Assembly (NCBI RefSeq): GCF_014205135.1
Contig: NZ_JACHMY010000001.1
Location: forward strand, 2,046,001-2,110,000
Source of the DNA: Kribbella italica
GTDB taxonomy: Bacteria; Actinomycetota; Actinomycetes; Propionibacteriales; Kribbellaceae
DNA: 64,000 bases
Direction of reading: 5' to 3'
Shown in pieces: positions 25,890 to 33,119 of the stretch. The stretch's first letter is position 1, and each line of letters starts with the position of its first letter. A program made the position numbers and the translations under genes. The notes beneath the pieces were generated by a model. The model saw nothing but the letters and a program-made list of their open reading frames with translations, ran no database searches and was not told where the DNA came from.

Positions 25890-27020
25890 ATGCGCGCCCT
25901 GTTCTCGTTCACCGGCGGCAACGGCCATGCACTCCCGCTGATCCCGGTCGCGCGGGCACTCGCCGTACGAGGGCACGAGGTGTTGTTCACGTGTCAGTCG
26001 GCGATGGTCGACACGGTTCGCGCCGCGGGGTTCGACGTGGTCGACAGCGGCGGTACGACGCTGATGAAGGCGTCGTACCGCGGTCAGTTGGTCGCGGTGA
26101 ATCGTGAGGCCGAGGTCAGGGTGATCCGCGACGCCTTCGCGGGGCGGGTCGCTCGGGAGCGGGCGCCGAGGATCGTGGACGTCGGCCGTGAGTTCGGCGC
26201 CGAGGTCGTGGTGCACGACGAGGTCGACTTCGGCGCGGGTGTGGCCGCGCAGCGCCTCGGCGTCCCCCACGCGTCGGTGACGGTGCTGGCGGCGGGCGGG
26301 ATGATCACTCCGGGGCTTGTGGACGAGCCGCTCGACCGTCTGCGCACTGAGCTCGGTGGTGCGCCGGGTGCTGACGACTTCCTGACCATCGCGCCGGTGA
26401 TGCCGTCGTTCCGTGGGGTGCCGTTGCCGTCGGGGTCGTTGTGCATCAGGCCGGATGTGCTCGAAGAGCTGCCGGACGAGCCGGGTGTGGACGCGTGGCT
26501 TGCTGATCGGGGTGGGCGGCCGCTGGTCTACTTCACGCTGGGGACGGTGTTCCATCAGGAGTCGGGTGATCTGTTCACCCGGGTGCTGGCCGGCCTGGAG
26601 AAGCTGGACGCGAATGTCGTGGTGACGGTCGGCCGGGAGGTGGATCCGGCTGAGCTTGGTGAGCGCTCCGGCAACGTGCTGGTCGAGCGGTTCGTGCCGC
26701 AGCGGGCGCTGCTGCCCCGGGCTGCCGCGGTGGTGTCGCACGGTGGTTCGGGGACAGTGGTGTCCGCGCTCGCTTGCGGCGTACCGCTGGTGCTGCTGCC
26801 GATTGGGGCTGATCAGCCGCGGAACGCGGATCGGTGTGAGGCGCTCGGTGTCGGGCGGGTGCTGGATCCGCTGACGGTCTCCTCTGATGAGGTCGGGGCC
26901 GCGGTCGAGGACGTGCTGACGACGGCGGCCTATCGGGTGGCTGCGCGGAGGTTGCAGGAGGAGGCCGAGGCCTTGCCGGGGGCTGGTGCTGCTGCGGAGG
27001 TGCTCGAGACGCTGACGTAA
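25890..27020 (+). CDS. Glycosyltransferase, GT1/MGT type
   Basis: 376-aa GT-B glycosyltransferase. The N-lobe starts with FTGGNGHALPLIPVARAL, the acceptor-binding loop characteristic of macrolide/antibiotic glycosyltransferases, and the donor site is VSHGGSGTVVSALACGVPLV followed by PIGADQPRNADRCEALGVG. Such enzymes add sugars to small aglycones, in biosynthesis or in self-resistance by glucosylation. No biosynthetic cluster surrounds it, so detoxification of a foreign compound is plausible but inferred. Confidence 0.88.
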   Translation: MRALFSFTGGNGHALPLIPVARALAVRGHEVLFTCQSAMVDTVRAAGFDVVDSGGTTLMKASYRGQLVAVNREAEVRVIRDAFAGRVARERAPRIVDVGREFGAEVVVHDEVDFGAGVAAQRLGVPHASVTVLAAGGMITPGLVDEPLDRLRTELGGAPGADDFLTIAPVMPSFRGVPLPSGSLCIRPDVLEELPDEPGVDAWLADRGGRPLVYFTLGTVFHQESGDLFTRVLAGLEKLDANVVVTVGREVDPAELGERSGNVLVERFVPQRALLPRAAAVVSHGGSGTVVSALACGVPLVLLPIGADQPRNADRCEALGVGRVLDPLTVSSDEVGAAVEDVLTTAAYRVAARRLQEEAEALPGAGAAAEVLETLT

Positions 27021-27061
27021 TCGCGTTGCGGGTGGGTTCTGGGGCGGCCTAGCGTGGTGGG

Positions 27062-27772
27062 ATGACGACTCGGCTGCAGGCGCTGTGTTTCGACGCGAAC
27101 GATCCCGAACTGCTCGCGCGGTTCTGGGCCGGCGTACTGCGGCTGGAGATCGCCGACGATCCGAGTGGTGGCAAGGTGCTGCCGCCGAGGGAGGCGCTCG
27201 GCTTCCCGCTGCGCTTCCTGCCCGTCCCCAACGAGAAGTGGGGGCACAACCAGGCGCACTTCGATCTGACCAGTGCGACGGCCGAGGAGCAGCAGGAGAC
27301 GGTGGCCCGCGCGCTGGAGCTCGGTGCACGGCATCACGACGTCGGCCCGGACTTCGACGAGCCTCACGTCGTGCTCGAGGATCCGGAGGGCAACGAGTTC
27401 TGCGTGATCGAGGCGGGCAACAACTTCCTGGCCAACACCGGGTTCATCGGCGCGCTGTCGAGCGACGGTACGCCGGAGGTCGGGTACTTCTGGAGCAAGG
27501 CGCTGGACTGGCCGCTGGTCTGGGACCAGGACGAGGAGACCGCGATCCAGTCTCCGACGGGTGGCTCGAAGATCTCGTGGGGCGGTCCGCCGTACAACGA
27601 GAAGCTCGGCCGGAACCGGCTGCACCTCGACCTCGCTCCCCCGGCCGGTGGTGACGTCCGCGCCGAGGCCGACCGCCTGGTGGCGCTCGGGGCGGCGCTG
27701 GTCGGCGAGGTCGACGGCGGGTTCGAGCTGACCGATCCCGACGGCAACGAGTTCAGGGTTGTGGCCGGCTGA
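27062..27772 (+). CDS. VOC-family protein with two glyoxalase domains
   Basis: 236-aa protein with two tandem VOC units: residues about 1-115 (LQALCFDANDPELLARFWAG to FDEPHVVLEDPEGNEFCVIE) and about 120-236 (FIGALSSDGTPEVGYFWSKAL to FELTDPDGNEFRVVAG). The internal duplication is clear from the repeated DPEGNEF/DPDGNEF endings. The family includes bleomycin-binding and dioxygenase-like proteins; no metal ligand set can be assigned with confidence. It is followed after 7 bases by the GMC oxidoreductase ATG. Confidence 0.87.
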   Translation: MTTRLQALCFDANDPELLARFWAGVLRLEIADDPSGGKVLPPREALGFPLRFLPVPNEKWGHNQAHFDLTSATAEEQQETVARALELGARHHDVGPDFDEPHVVLEDPEGNEFCVIEAGNNFLANTGFIGALSSDGTPEVGYFWSKALDWPLVWDQDEETAIQSPTGGSKISWGGPPYNEKLGRNRLHLDLAPPAGGDVRAEADRLVALGAALVGEVDGGFELTDPDGNEFRVVAG

Positions 27773-27779
27773 CGATCCG

Positions 27780-29846
27780 ATGAACACCGCCCTGCTCGAG
27801 GCAGTGCTCGACACGATCATCCCCGCCGACGACTTCCCGTCCGGAGTCGACGCAGGAGGCCTGCGGTATCTGGACCGGTTGCTGGACGAGCGGCCTGACT
27901 GGGTTACGCCTGTGCAGGCCGCGCTGGACGCGATCGAGGCGGCGGGGATCGCGCTGTTCGGGTCGCCGTTCGAGCAGCTCTCCGGTCAGCGCCGGGTCGA
28001 GGTTCTCGACACGCTGGCCGGCGACGCGTCGTACGCGTGGTTCGCCAAGGTCGTCAACGCGGGGTACTACGCGGATCCCGGCAACGGCGGCAACGACGCC
28101 GCGGTGTCGTGGTCGATGATGGGCTGGCGGCCGTGGCCGGGTGAGCGGCCCGACGTCGAGCAACCTGGCCCGCGCAACGTCATCGCCCCCGGCACGGTCG
28201 AGACCAGGTACGACGCGATCGTGGTCGGCTCGGGAGCCGGTGGCGGGGTGGCCGCCGCTGGTCTCGCTGCGGCGGGTCGCAACGTGCTGGTGATCGAGGC
28301 CGGCGGTTGGCCGGACGTCGAGGCGCTGGCGACGGACCATCTGCGCAGCGCCCGCGCTCTCCTCGAGCTCGACCCGGTGACCGGTCCGCCCGCGGGTTCG
28401 CCGCGGGTGCTGGAGCTTGGCGGCCGGAGATCGATGCAGCGCCCTGGTGATCCCGGGTGGAACGGCAACGCGACGACGGCCGGTGGCGGGACCCGCGTGT
28501 ACGGCGCGCAGGCGTGGCGGTTCGCGCCGGACGACTTCCGGATGGCGAGCCGGTACGGCGTACCGGAGGGCAGTGCGCTCGCCGACTGGCCGTTCGGGTA
28601 CGACGAGTTGGAGCCGTACTACGCGCGGGCCGAGTGGGAGATCGGCGTCAGCGGTGACGACCACGACGGCGGGCATGCCGGGCACCGGTCGCGTCCTTAC
28701 CCGATGAAGCCGTTGCCGGCCGGGATCGCCGCGGATCGGCTGGCCGCCGGCGCTCGCCGGTTGGGGGTGTCGACGCTGGCCGTGCCGTTGCTGGTGAACT
28801 CCGCGGCGTACCAGGGACGGCTGGCGTGTGCGCAGTGCGCGATGTGTATCGCGTTCGCGTGCCCGGTGGACGCCAAGAACGGGAGCCACAACACCGTGCT
28901 GCAGCGGGCCTTCGCGACCGGTCGCTGCTCGATCATGCTGCACGCGACGGTGGAGCGGTTGCTGGTCGACTCGGGCGGCCGCGTCACCGGAGTGGCGGTG
29001 GTCGGCGAGCGTGACGGGGTGGTGTGGCGGTGTTCGGTCGCTGCGTCTGAGGTCGTGCTGGCGGCCGGGGCGATCGAGACGGCGCGGTTGCTGCTGAACA
29101 GCACCTCGGAGCGGGAGCCTCAGGGGATCGGGAACAACACGGATCAGGTGGGGCGGCATCTGCAGGGACACCGGTACGGCGGGGCGCTGGGGATCTTCGG
29201 TGAGGTGGTCGAGGAGCTGATCGGGCCGGGCGCTTCGATCGCTACGGCGGACTACCGGTTCGGCAACGAGGGGGTGGTGGGTGGCGGGATCATCGCGAAC
29301 GAGTTCGTGCCGACGCCGTCCAACACGTACGGGTATCTGACCGCGGCCGGGTTGATCCCGTTGCACGGCGCCGCGGCGAAGGCGGGGATGCGCGACCTGC
29401 CGTGGCGGATGGTGCGGCTGGCGGGTCCGATCCAGGAGATGACGAGCCGCGACTCCCGGGTGACGGTCGATCGCGCGGTGCGGGACCGGTTCGGCGTACC
29501 GGTGGTGAAGCTCGCGGGTGGGGCGCATCCGGAGGATCTGCGGGCCTGGGATTTCCTGACGGACCGAGCGGCCGACTGGCTGCGGGCGGCCGGCGCCGAG
29601 ATCGTCGTACCGGGGTCGCGAGGCGATGGTCATGGGCCCAGCGGTGGGCAGCATCAGGCGGGGACGTGCCGGATGGGCGACGATCCGGCAACGTCGGTCA
29701 CCGATCCGTGGGGGCGGGTGTGGGGGCACGACAACCTGCGGATCTGCGATGCGTCGCTGCACGTGACGAACGGGGGCGTCAATCCGGTGCTGACTGTGTT
29801 CGCGAACGCCTACCGCGTCATCGACCACCTGACCGGCGGCGGCTGA
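27780..29846 (+). CDS. GMC oxidoreductase with N-terminal gluconate-2-dehydrogenase subunit-3-like domain
   Basis: 688-aa flavoprotein. Residues about 1-130 resemble the small subunit 3 of membrane gluconate/sorbitol dehydrogenases (LEAVLDTIIPADDFPSGVDA), normally a separate protein. FAD binding follows: YDAIVVGSGAGGGVAAAGLA, then a Cys cluster CAQCAMCIAFACPVDA and the GMC C-terminal signature QHQAGTCRMGDDP with VTNGGVNPVLTVFANAYR. It should oxidise an alcohol or sugar using FAD. No Tat or Sec signal precedes the first domain, so it is probably cytoplasmic. Six bases separate it from the convergent TetR gene. Confidence 0.87.
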   Translation: MNTALLEAVLDTIIPADDFPSGVDAGGLRYLDRLLDERPDWVTPVQAALDAIEAAGIALFGSPFEQLSGQRRVEVLDTLAGDASYAWFAKVVNAGYYADPGNGGNDAAVSWSMMGWRPWPGERPDVEQPGPRNVIAPGTVETRYDAIVVGSGAGGGVAAAGLAAAGRNVLVIEAGGWPDVEALATDHLRSARALLELDPVTGPPAGSPRVLELGGRRSMQRPGDPGWNGNATTAGGGTRVYGAQAWRFAPDDFRMASRYGVPEGSALADWPFGYDELEPYYARAEWEIGVSGDDHDGGHAGHRSRPYPMKPLPAGIAADRLAAGARRLGVSTLAVPLLVNSAAYQGRLACAQCAMCIAFACPVDAKNGSHNTVLQRAFATGRCSIMLHATVERLLVDSGGRVTGVAVVGERDGVVWRCSVAASEVVLAAGAIETARLLLNSTSEREPQGIGNNTDQVGRHLQGHRYGGALGIFGEVVEELIGPGASIATADYRFGNEGVVGGGIIANEFVPTPSNTYGYLTAAGLIPLHGAAAKAGMRDLPWRMVRLAGPIQEMTSRDSRVTVDRAVRDRFGVPVVKLAGGAHPEDLRAWDFLTDRAADWLRAAGAEIVVPGSRGDGHGPSGGQHQAGTCRMGDDPATSVTDPWGRVWGHDNLRICDASLHVTNGGVNPVLTVFANAYRVIDHLTGGG

Positions 29847-29852
29847 CCGAGC

Positions 29853-30476
29853 TCAATCTGCGGCTTGGGTGACCAGGGCTGCGCCGGACGCGAGTGCGCG
29901 GGCCGCGTCGGCGAAGTACCGCTCGTCGGCGTCCGGGGTCAGGCCGAGCATCACGCCCTGACTCAGGCCGACGAACAGCGCTCGGAGTGCGGTGACCAGG
30001 CGTTCGGCCTGGTACGGCGCGAGCTTGCCGCCGTCGTACGGTCTGCCGGTGAGCAGGTCGATCAGGTGGGTCTCTTGGGACCGGATCGACTCCCCCAGTT
30101 GGGCGCCGAGCTCAGGATCGTTCAGGGCCATGTCCAGAAGCGTCAGCTGCAGTGACTGGGCGGCCCGGGCGCCGGGTGCGTCGCACGTACGGCGGTAGTG
30201 CCGGGCAAGGGCGTCGACCGCGTCCAGGAGATCCAGGTCGGCGGGGACCGCCTGCTCGATCTCCTCGTAGTACGGGCGGAGGTAGTCCGCGACCAGTGCG
30301 ACGACCAGGCCGCTCTTGCTGCCGAACAACGAGTAGACGGCGCCGGTCGTCAGGCCCGCCCGCTCGGCGATCTCGTCGAGCTTGGCCCGGTAGCCGTCGC
30401 GGGAGACGACCTCGAAGGCGGCGTCCAGCAGGGCACGGCGGTTGCGGTCCTTGGTCTCGGCTCTGGTCATTCGCAT
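29853..30476 (-). CDS. TetR-family transcriptional regulator
   Basis: 207-aa repressor. The HTH is RALLDAAFEVVSRDGYRAKL plus DEIAERAGLTTGAVYSLFGS (residues about 13-55); the rest is a helical ligand-binding domain. ATG 30476 lies within the operator-like dyad at 30475-30504, so its own transcription and that of the divergent membrane protein are likely repressed together. ATG 30470 is an alternative start. Confidence 0.9.
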   Translation of the reverse strand: MRMTRAETKDRNRRALLDAAFEVVSRDGYRAKLDEIAERAGLTTGAVYSLFGSKSGLVVALVADYLRPYYEEIEQAVPADLDLLDAVDALARHYRRTCDAPGARAAQSLQLTLLDMALNDPELGAQLGESIRSQETHLIDLLTGRPYDGGKLAPYQAERLVTALRALFVGLSQGVMLGLTPDADERYFADAARALASGAALVTQAAD

Positions 30477-30504
30477 AGTCTGATTATCATAGTAATTGGA
30501 CTAT
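30475..30504. promoter_or_regulatory. TetR operator candidate between divergent genes
   Basis: A 30-base AT-rich dyad: outer arms ATAGTC/GACTAT (30475-30480/30499-30504) and inner arms ATTA/TAAT (30483-30486/30493-30496) match as one interrupted palindrome. It covers the tetR start and lies 18 bases upstream of the divergent membrane-protein ATG. Confidence 0.6.
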
Positions 30505-30522
30505 CGAATGGGAAGGATGCTG

Positions 30523-30897
30523 ATGGCGGAGGTTGCGGTGAGGAGGGAGTCGGCGGGGATCGTCGCCGACGGTGCGTTCAAGGTGGTGCTCGGCGTCGTC
30601 TTCGTCGCCGGGGCGGGCTGGGCCGGTGGAGTGCTCGGTGTCTCCCCCTGGCTGACGGCGATCGCGGGGCTCGTACTGGCTGTCGCTGGAGGGGTTGAGA
30701 TCAGGTACGTGAACCGGCGGGCGCGTACGACGTACCTGCGGTTGATGGTGGCCTACGACCTCGGCTGGGCGCTTACGGCGGTCGCCGGTCTGCTGCTTGC
30801 GTGGCAAGGTAATACGTCGGGCGGCGAGGTGTGGATCGTGTACCAGGCCGTGGCGCCAGTTGCGTTCGTCGTACTGCTGCTCAGGTCCCGGCGGTGA
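30523..30897 (+). CDS. Small four-helix membrane protein
   Basis: 124-aa hydrophobic protein with four predicted membrane segments (about residues 14-33, 38-58, 76-96 and 101-119). I do not recognise a named family. ATG 30523 follows GGGAAGG by 6 bases; ATG 30517 and TTG 30496 are in frame but poorly spaced. It is divergent from and probably repressed by the TetR protein, which suggests a role in efflux or envelope stress by context only. Its 3' end overlaps the convergent kinase by 17 bases. Confidence 0.7.
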   Translation: MAEVAVRRESAGIVADGAFKVVLGVVFVAGAGWAGGVLGVSPWLTAIAGLVLAVAGGVEIRYVNRRARTTYLRLMVAYDLGWALTAVAGLLLAWQGNTSGGEVWIVYQAVAPVAFVVLLLRSRR

Positions 30898-31714
30898 GAG
30901 CCTCCGCGATCATGCGGTGGCCTTGTTGTTCGTAGTCCTCGCTGCCGACTCGATACGCCCAGCAGGTGGTGCCGATGGCTTCTCGGATGCGGCTGCGGCG
31001 CCAGGTGACGGGGTCGCGGGGGTCGGCGCCGTAGCCGTTGAGGAAGGCTGCTTCGAGGGCGGGGTTCCGGCGGAACTGCTGGGCGGCCAGGCGACCGAAG
31101 TCGCCCCAGGCGGGTCTGAGTTCGGCCCGGCCGAAGTCGATGACGCTGACGGCGCCTTCGTGGGTGAGCCAGTTGCGGGGCTGCCAGTCGCCGTGGGTCG
31201 GGACGAGAGTGCTGGGTGGGGTGGGCCAGGAGGTGACCTCGTCGCGGAGTCGGCTCACCACGTCGGGCGTGATGCGGTGAGGACCGTCCAGCCAGGCGAG
31301 GGACTTAGCATTCTCGGCGGCCTCGAAGTCTTCGTCGTCGACGGTGAGCTGCTCGTGCAGCTGAGCCAGCAGCACGCCGGCCTTGTGGTAGGTGCCGGGA
31401 TCGTGTTCGTCAGGAGTGCCTTCCACCAGGTCGCCGGGTAGGTAGTGGGTAACCAGGAGCTTCGCCTCGGCGTCGGAGTGCGCGAGGCGGGGCGCACGCC
31501 CGCGGGACGTCCAGGGGGTCAGCCACTCGCGGTGGGCGCGGACCTCGCGGTCGATGTTGGTGTCGGCGTCGTCGCCGGCCTTGGCGATGTAGAGCTGGTC
31601 GTTGTGGTTCAGCAGCAGGACGGTGGTGCCGACGAGGCCCCAGCTGAGGTCCTTGACGAGGGTGGCTCCTGGGAGCCACTCCCCTAGCAGCGCCTGCTGG
31701 TGGTCCGTGGTCAT
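30881..31714 (-). CDS. APH-fold phosphotransferase in TipA-type operon
   Basis: 277-aa kinase-like protein: N-lobe LVGTTVLLLNHNDQLYIAKA, catalytic loop PTHGDWQPRNWL (H174) and metal site VIDFGRAEL. It belongs to the aminoglycoside phosphotransferase superfamily. ATG 31714 overlaps the stop of a 26-codon ORF (ATGA), which itself overlaps the MerR stop, so expression should follow the TipA-like regulator. That context suggests a drug-modifying enzyme, by inference. Confidence 0.85.
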   Translation of the reverse strand: MTTDHQQALLGEWLPGATLVKDLSWGLVGTTVLLLNHNDQLYIAKAGDDADTNIDREVRAHREWLTPWTSRGRAPRLAHSDAEAKLLVTHYLPGDLVEGTPDEHDPGTYHKAGVLLAQLHEQLTVDDEDFEAAENAKSLAWLDGPHRITPDVVSRLRDEVTSWPTPPSTLVPTHGDWQPRNWLTHEGAVSVIDFGRAELRPAWGDFGRLAAQQFRRNPALEAAFLNGYGADPRDPVTWRRSRIREAIGTTCWAYRVGSEDYEQQGHRMIAEALTAGT

Positions 31715-31791
31715 GCGCGGCCGTAGGCGTCGAGGAGGCTGGACCGATCGGCCTCGGCGTAGTCGGTGGTCGCTTGGGTGAGGAGGGTCAT
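31711..31791 (-). CDS. Candidate 26-residue coupled small ORF
   Basis: ATG 31791 overlaps the MerR TGA by 4 bases and its own TGA overlaps the kinase ATG by 4 bases. The product begins MTLLTQATTDYAEADRSSLL and ends DAYGRA; it is acidic-amphipathic and has GC-rich third positions. It matches no family I know and could be a small protein, a translational bridge carrying ribosomes to the kinase, or a truncated gene remnant. Confidence 0.45.
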   Translation of the reverse strand: MTLLTQATTDYAEADRSSLLDAYGRA

Positions 31792-32552
31792 TCCCATCGG
31801 GCGGTCTCCGGGTCGAGGCCGTGGGTGGCGGCGTTGGCGTTGATGGCGGCTCGGAGCCAGATGGTGAGGCCGGGGGCGAGGTGGTCGTAGTACTCGGGGG
31901 TGAAGTTGCGGGCCATGCAGACCTGCATCGCGTGGGTGCAGTCGAAGTGCTCGGCGATCGTGGCTCTATGGCGTTCGGCGAGGGTGTTGGCGTCGAGCGA
32001 GCCGGGGGTGGTGCCGGCGCGGAAGGCGGCGGCGAGGTCGGTGTTGAACGACTCGACCTCCGTGGTGAGGTCGCGCCAGTCGTCGGGGGTGCGGGCGGCG
32101 GCGCGTTCGGCGTACTGGCTCCACTGTGGCGTGCCCGACCAGCGCTGCTCGGCCTCGTCGACCCACTCGGTGCGCCAGGAGGCGCCGAAGATCTCGGACT
32201 GCTGCTCGGGGGTGAGCCGGATTCCCTTGCCGCCGGCATCGAGCATGCGGTCGACCGCCTTCAGCATCCCCTGCAGGCGGTCGATCTGCTCGGTCAGTTC
32301 GGCGCGCTGGCGGCGCAGGTGCTCCTGGGGATCCGCGGTCGGGTCGTCGAGGACGGCGGCGATGCCGGAGAGCGCGATCCCGAGCTCGCGGTAGACCAAG
32401 ACGCGGTGGATGCGGGCGACGTCGGCGTCGGAGTAGACCCGGTACCCGGCCGTCGTCCGCCCGCTCGGCACGACCAGTCCGATCGCGTCCCAGTGGTGCA
32501 GCGTGCGCACGCTGATCCCGACCAGCGACGCCGCTCCCCCAATCGTCATCAT
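31788..32552 (-). CDS. MerR-family regulator with TipAS-like drug-binding domain
   Basis: 254-aa TipA-type activator. The N-terminal MerR HTH reads IGGAASLVGISVRTLHHWDA and wing GRTTAGYRVYSDADVARI; a coiled coil (about 75-105) and the linker GIRLTPEQQSEIFG lead to a TipAS-like globin-fold domain (WSGTPQWSQYAERAAARTPD, HFDCTHAMQVCMARNFTPEY). TipAS domains bind thiopeptides or other antibiotics and switch on the target promoter. ATG 32552 lies 4 bases after the VOC gene. The operator is probably at 33053-33069, making the operon autoregulated. Confidence 0.9.
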   Translation of the reverse strand: MMTIGGAASLVGISVRTLHHWDAIGLVVPSGRTTAGYRVYSDADVARIHRVLVYRELGIALSGIAAVLDDPTADPQEHLRRQRAELTEQIDRLQGMLKAVDRMLDAGGKGIRLTPEQQSEIFGASWRTEWVDEAEQRWSGTPQWSQYAERAAARTPDDWRDLTTEVESFNTDLAAAFRAGTTPGSLDANTLAERHRATIAEHFDCTHAMQVCMARNFTPEYYDHLAPGLTIWLRAAINANAATHGLDPETARWE

Positions 32553-32556
32553 GGGC

Positions 32557-33036
32557 TCAGTCTGGTACGCCGATGCCCATCGCGCGCAGATTTTCCAGGC
32601 TCTGCTCGTCGTGTGGCCGGGCGGCGGTCATCACCACGCGGGAGTTCTCCGGCGTGATCACGGTCAGCTCGAGCGAGTTCCACAGCTTGATCTCCGGCCC
32701 GATCGTGCTTCCCGGCGCCAGAGCCTCGCAGGCCTGCGCGATCTCGTCGATCTGGCTCAGGACGCACGAGAAGCTCGTCGCGAAACCAGGCGCCTCCGCC
32801 GGCGCCGAACCCGGCACGAGCAGCACGTCCTGGAACGCCCACCGGCGCAGGTGCGTGACCTGACCGGGCATGGTGAACAGATCGATGAATCCGAGCCCGC
32901 GGATCCAGAAGTCCTTCGACGCCTCCAGGTCCTCGGTCGGCACGATGGTGAACATCGGCATCGGGTAGATGGTGCGGTAGACCTCCGGCGCGACCGCGTC
33001 GGGTCCGGGCATCGGTACTGGGCTGATGAAGTTCAT
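32557..33036 (-). CDS. VOC-family protein heading the TipA-type operon
   Basis: 159-aa single glyoxalase/VOC domain (IYPMPMFTIVPTEDLEASKD, ELTVITPENSRVVMTA), the fold used by bleomycin- and thiol-drug-binding resistance proteins. ATG 33036 lies about 7 bases after the predicted -10 of a MerR-type promoter, so the mRNA is probably leaderless. It is followed by the TipA-like MerR gene after 4 bases. Confidence 0.85.
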   Translation of the reverse strand: MNFISPVPMPGPDAVAPEVYRTIYPMPMFTIVPTEDLEASKDFWIRGLGFIDLFTMPGQVTHLRRWAFQDVLLVPGSAPAEAPGFATSFSCVLSQIDEIAQACEALAPGSTIGPEIKLWNSLELTVITPENSRVVMTAARPHDEQSLENLRAMGIGVPD

Positions 33037-33043
33037 GCCGGAG

Positions 33044-33074
33044 ACGTTCCAGCCTGACGTCGCGTCAGGGTCAA
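33044..33074 (-). promoter_or_regulatory. MerR/TipA-type promoter and operator
   Basis: On the minus strand TTGACC (33074-33069) and GAACGT (33049-33044) are separated by 19 bases, the long spacer typical of MerR-activated promoters. The spacer holds the perfect dyad CCTGACG-TCG-CGTCAGG (33053-33069). The -10 is weak. The same dyad, with two changes, occurs in the MerR-methyltransferase promoter at 42428-42444. Confidence 0.65.
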
Positions 33075-33119
33075 GCCGAGACGGTCGTCACGGCCCGCAG
33101 GTCGTGGTGGAATCTGCGG

